From Alphaproteobacteria bacterium (GTDB taxonomy: Bacteria > Pseudomonadota > Alphaproteobacteria > RUG11792), in NCBI GenBank assembly GCA_017450545.1, contig JAFSTL010000083.1, forward strand, positions 1 to 6,923: a stretch of DNA of 6,923 bases, written 5' to 3'. Under the pieces are notes generated by a model. That model did no database searches and was not told where the DNA came from. It was given only the letters and a program-made list of their open reading frames with translations. Every line of letters starts with the position of its first letter. Within the stretch, counting starts at the first letter, position 1. Shown piece by piece: positions 6,135 to 6,923 of the stretch. A program made the translations under genes and the position numbers.

Positions 6135-6923
6135 ATGAACATAAAAGGAATATTAAGAGTGAGTTTTGTGGCGCCGGTATGCGTTTATTGTGTTATGGCA
6201 AATCAAGAAGCTGTAGGAGAGTTTAAGGGAGTTGAGGAAGTTATTTTTAGCACAAGCGTGCCGAATGAAGTACTGCATTGGGTGAGAGCAGAGACATTAC
6301 GTAAACTTCCAGATACACCGGAACATAAAGCCAGTGTACAATATATAGAGGATTTGTTGCAACAACATTTACGCGACAACACCAGATCCGATGTGAATAG
6401 CGACAATTATAAAATCCAGAAGGAGCTGGATGATTATGCAAAAGAGCATAAACAATGGAACTTGGACAGTTTTACCGGGGCGAACTGGAATTATATACTG
6501 CTATGTCAAATCATTATGGACGTGCAGAAATACAAATTTGTTGGATTTGACGCTATGTTTACAACTGCAATAAAAAACTTAACAACTCGGAATACAGAAT
6601 ATGCAAAGTATAAAGAGGCACTAGAATTAGCGTCACTGGATTTACGGGTATACTTGAGTGCAGGATACCATGCCGTAATGGATATGGCGTTTTACATCCA
6701 GAATTGCGGCGTGCTCATGATGTCTAAAGTGGATAAATTTTATATAGACGATAACAGGCTAGATCCACAAATAGAGGCAAAATCTAATTGCAAAGAAAAC
6801 AACAAAAACGATGAATCGTATCAGGATATAAGAAAGAGGATTTTGAGACAACTAACCCAAAAGCTAGCAGAGGAGTATCCCTGGGAAAAGGTTTGGGCAA
6901 AGCTGACAGGCGAAGACTTTAAG
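6135..6923 (+). CDS. Unrecognised exported helical protein (3' end beyond window)
   Basis: 263 codons are open to the window edge with no stop, so the C-terminus is missing. The N-terminus MNIKGILR then VSFVAPVCVYCVMA looks like a Sec signal peptide with a likely cut after Ala22 (VMA/NQ). The Cys residues there do not sit in a good lipobox. The remainder lacks further clear membrane segments and is charged and mostly helical: an early block EEVIFSTSVPNEVLHW (34-49), a helix DLLQQHL (73-79), a Trp-containing segment KQWNLDSFTGANWNYI (106-121), a middle block MDVQKYKFVGFDAMF (128-142), and a lysine/glutamate-rich end around RKRILRQLTQKLAEEYPWEK (233-252). I recognise no family or catalytic motif. 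A GTG at 6159 (codon 9) with AAGGA nine bases upstream is an alternative start, but it would remove the basic n-region, so ATG 6135 is preferred. Base composition matches the neighbours. A periplasmic or secreted protein, possibly host-directed, is an inference from the signal peptide alone. Confidence 0.75.
   Translation, partial: MNIKGILRVSFVAPVCVYCVMANQEAVGEFKGVEEVIFSTSVPNEVLHWVRAETLRKLPDTPEHKASVQYIEDLLQQHLRDNTRSDVNSDNYKIQKELDDYAKEHKQWNLDSFTGANWNYILLCQIIMDVQKYKFVGFDAMFTTAIKNLTTRNTEYAKYKEALELASLDLRVYLSAGYHAVMDMAFYIQNCGVLMMSKVDKFYIDDNRLDPQIEAKSNCKENNKNDESYQDIRKRILRQLTQKLAEEYPWEKVWAKLTGEDFK

Noticed and set aside
6203..6441. Two minus-strand frames at the right end
   Set aside because: They are antisense to the long open frame with signal peptide and promoter, and have no features of their own.
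1..6923. tRNA genes, CRISPR array, toxin-antitoxin or defence genes
   Set aside because: Reading through both strands, I saw no cloverleaf, no regularly spaced repeats and no recognisable defence motif.

Overview
The window reads as chromosomal DNA from an AT-rich Gram-negative bacterium. An Alphaproteobacterium is most likely, perhaps a host-associated one of the Holosporales/Rickettsiales type. Three things point there: the GyrA has the charged insertion in its C-terminal domain that I associate with alphaproteobacterial gyrases, it has Ala instead of Ser at the quinolone-determining position, and an LPS export permease pair shows that an outer membrane is present. The order-level placement is inference, because no rRNA is in view.

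Left part (1-1107): the 5' portion of a minus-strand gene for a small Cys-rich exported protein, probably a lipoprotein, runs off the left edge. Its upstream region holds a short tandem/inverted repeat (222-247). Next comes a decayed IS5-family element (309-861). Its terminal inverted repeats are intact and it is flanked by CTAG on both sides, but its transposase has lost two internal segments and carries a frameshift. A perfect 7+1+7 palindrome abuts its right flank, followed by about 170 bases with no recognisable gene and then a well-formed sigma70-type promoter.

Central part (1049-5929): gyrA (DNA gyrase subunit A), lptF and lptG lie on the plus strand with gaps of only 11 and 2 bases, so they look like one operon driven from 1049-1077. 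GyrA supplies the breakage-reunion subunit of gyrase. LptF and LptG are the two inner-membrane permease subunits that, with the ATPase LptB, pull LPS out of the inner membrane toward the LptC/A/D bridge. lptB, lptC, lptA and lptD are not in the window.

Right part (5930-6923): a gene-free spacer with no obvious terminator carries a second strong extended -10 promoter. This drives an unrecognised, probably exported, helix-rich protein whose gene is still open at the right edge (263 codons visible). I see no tRNA, rRNA, CRISPR array or defence system. The least explained items are the two exported proteins of unknown function at the edges and the non-autonomous IS remnant with intact ends.
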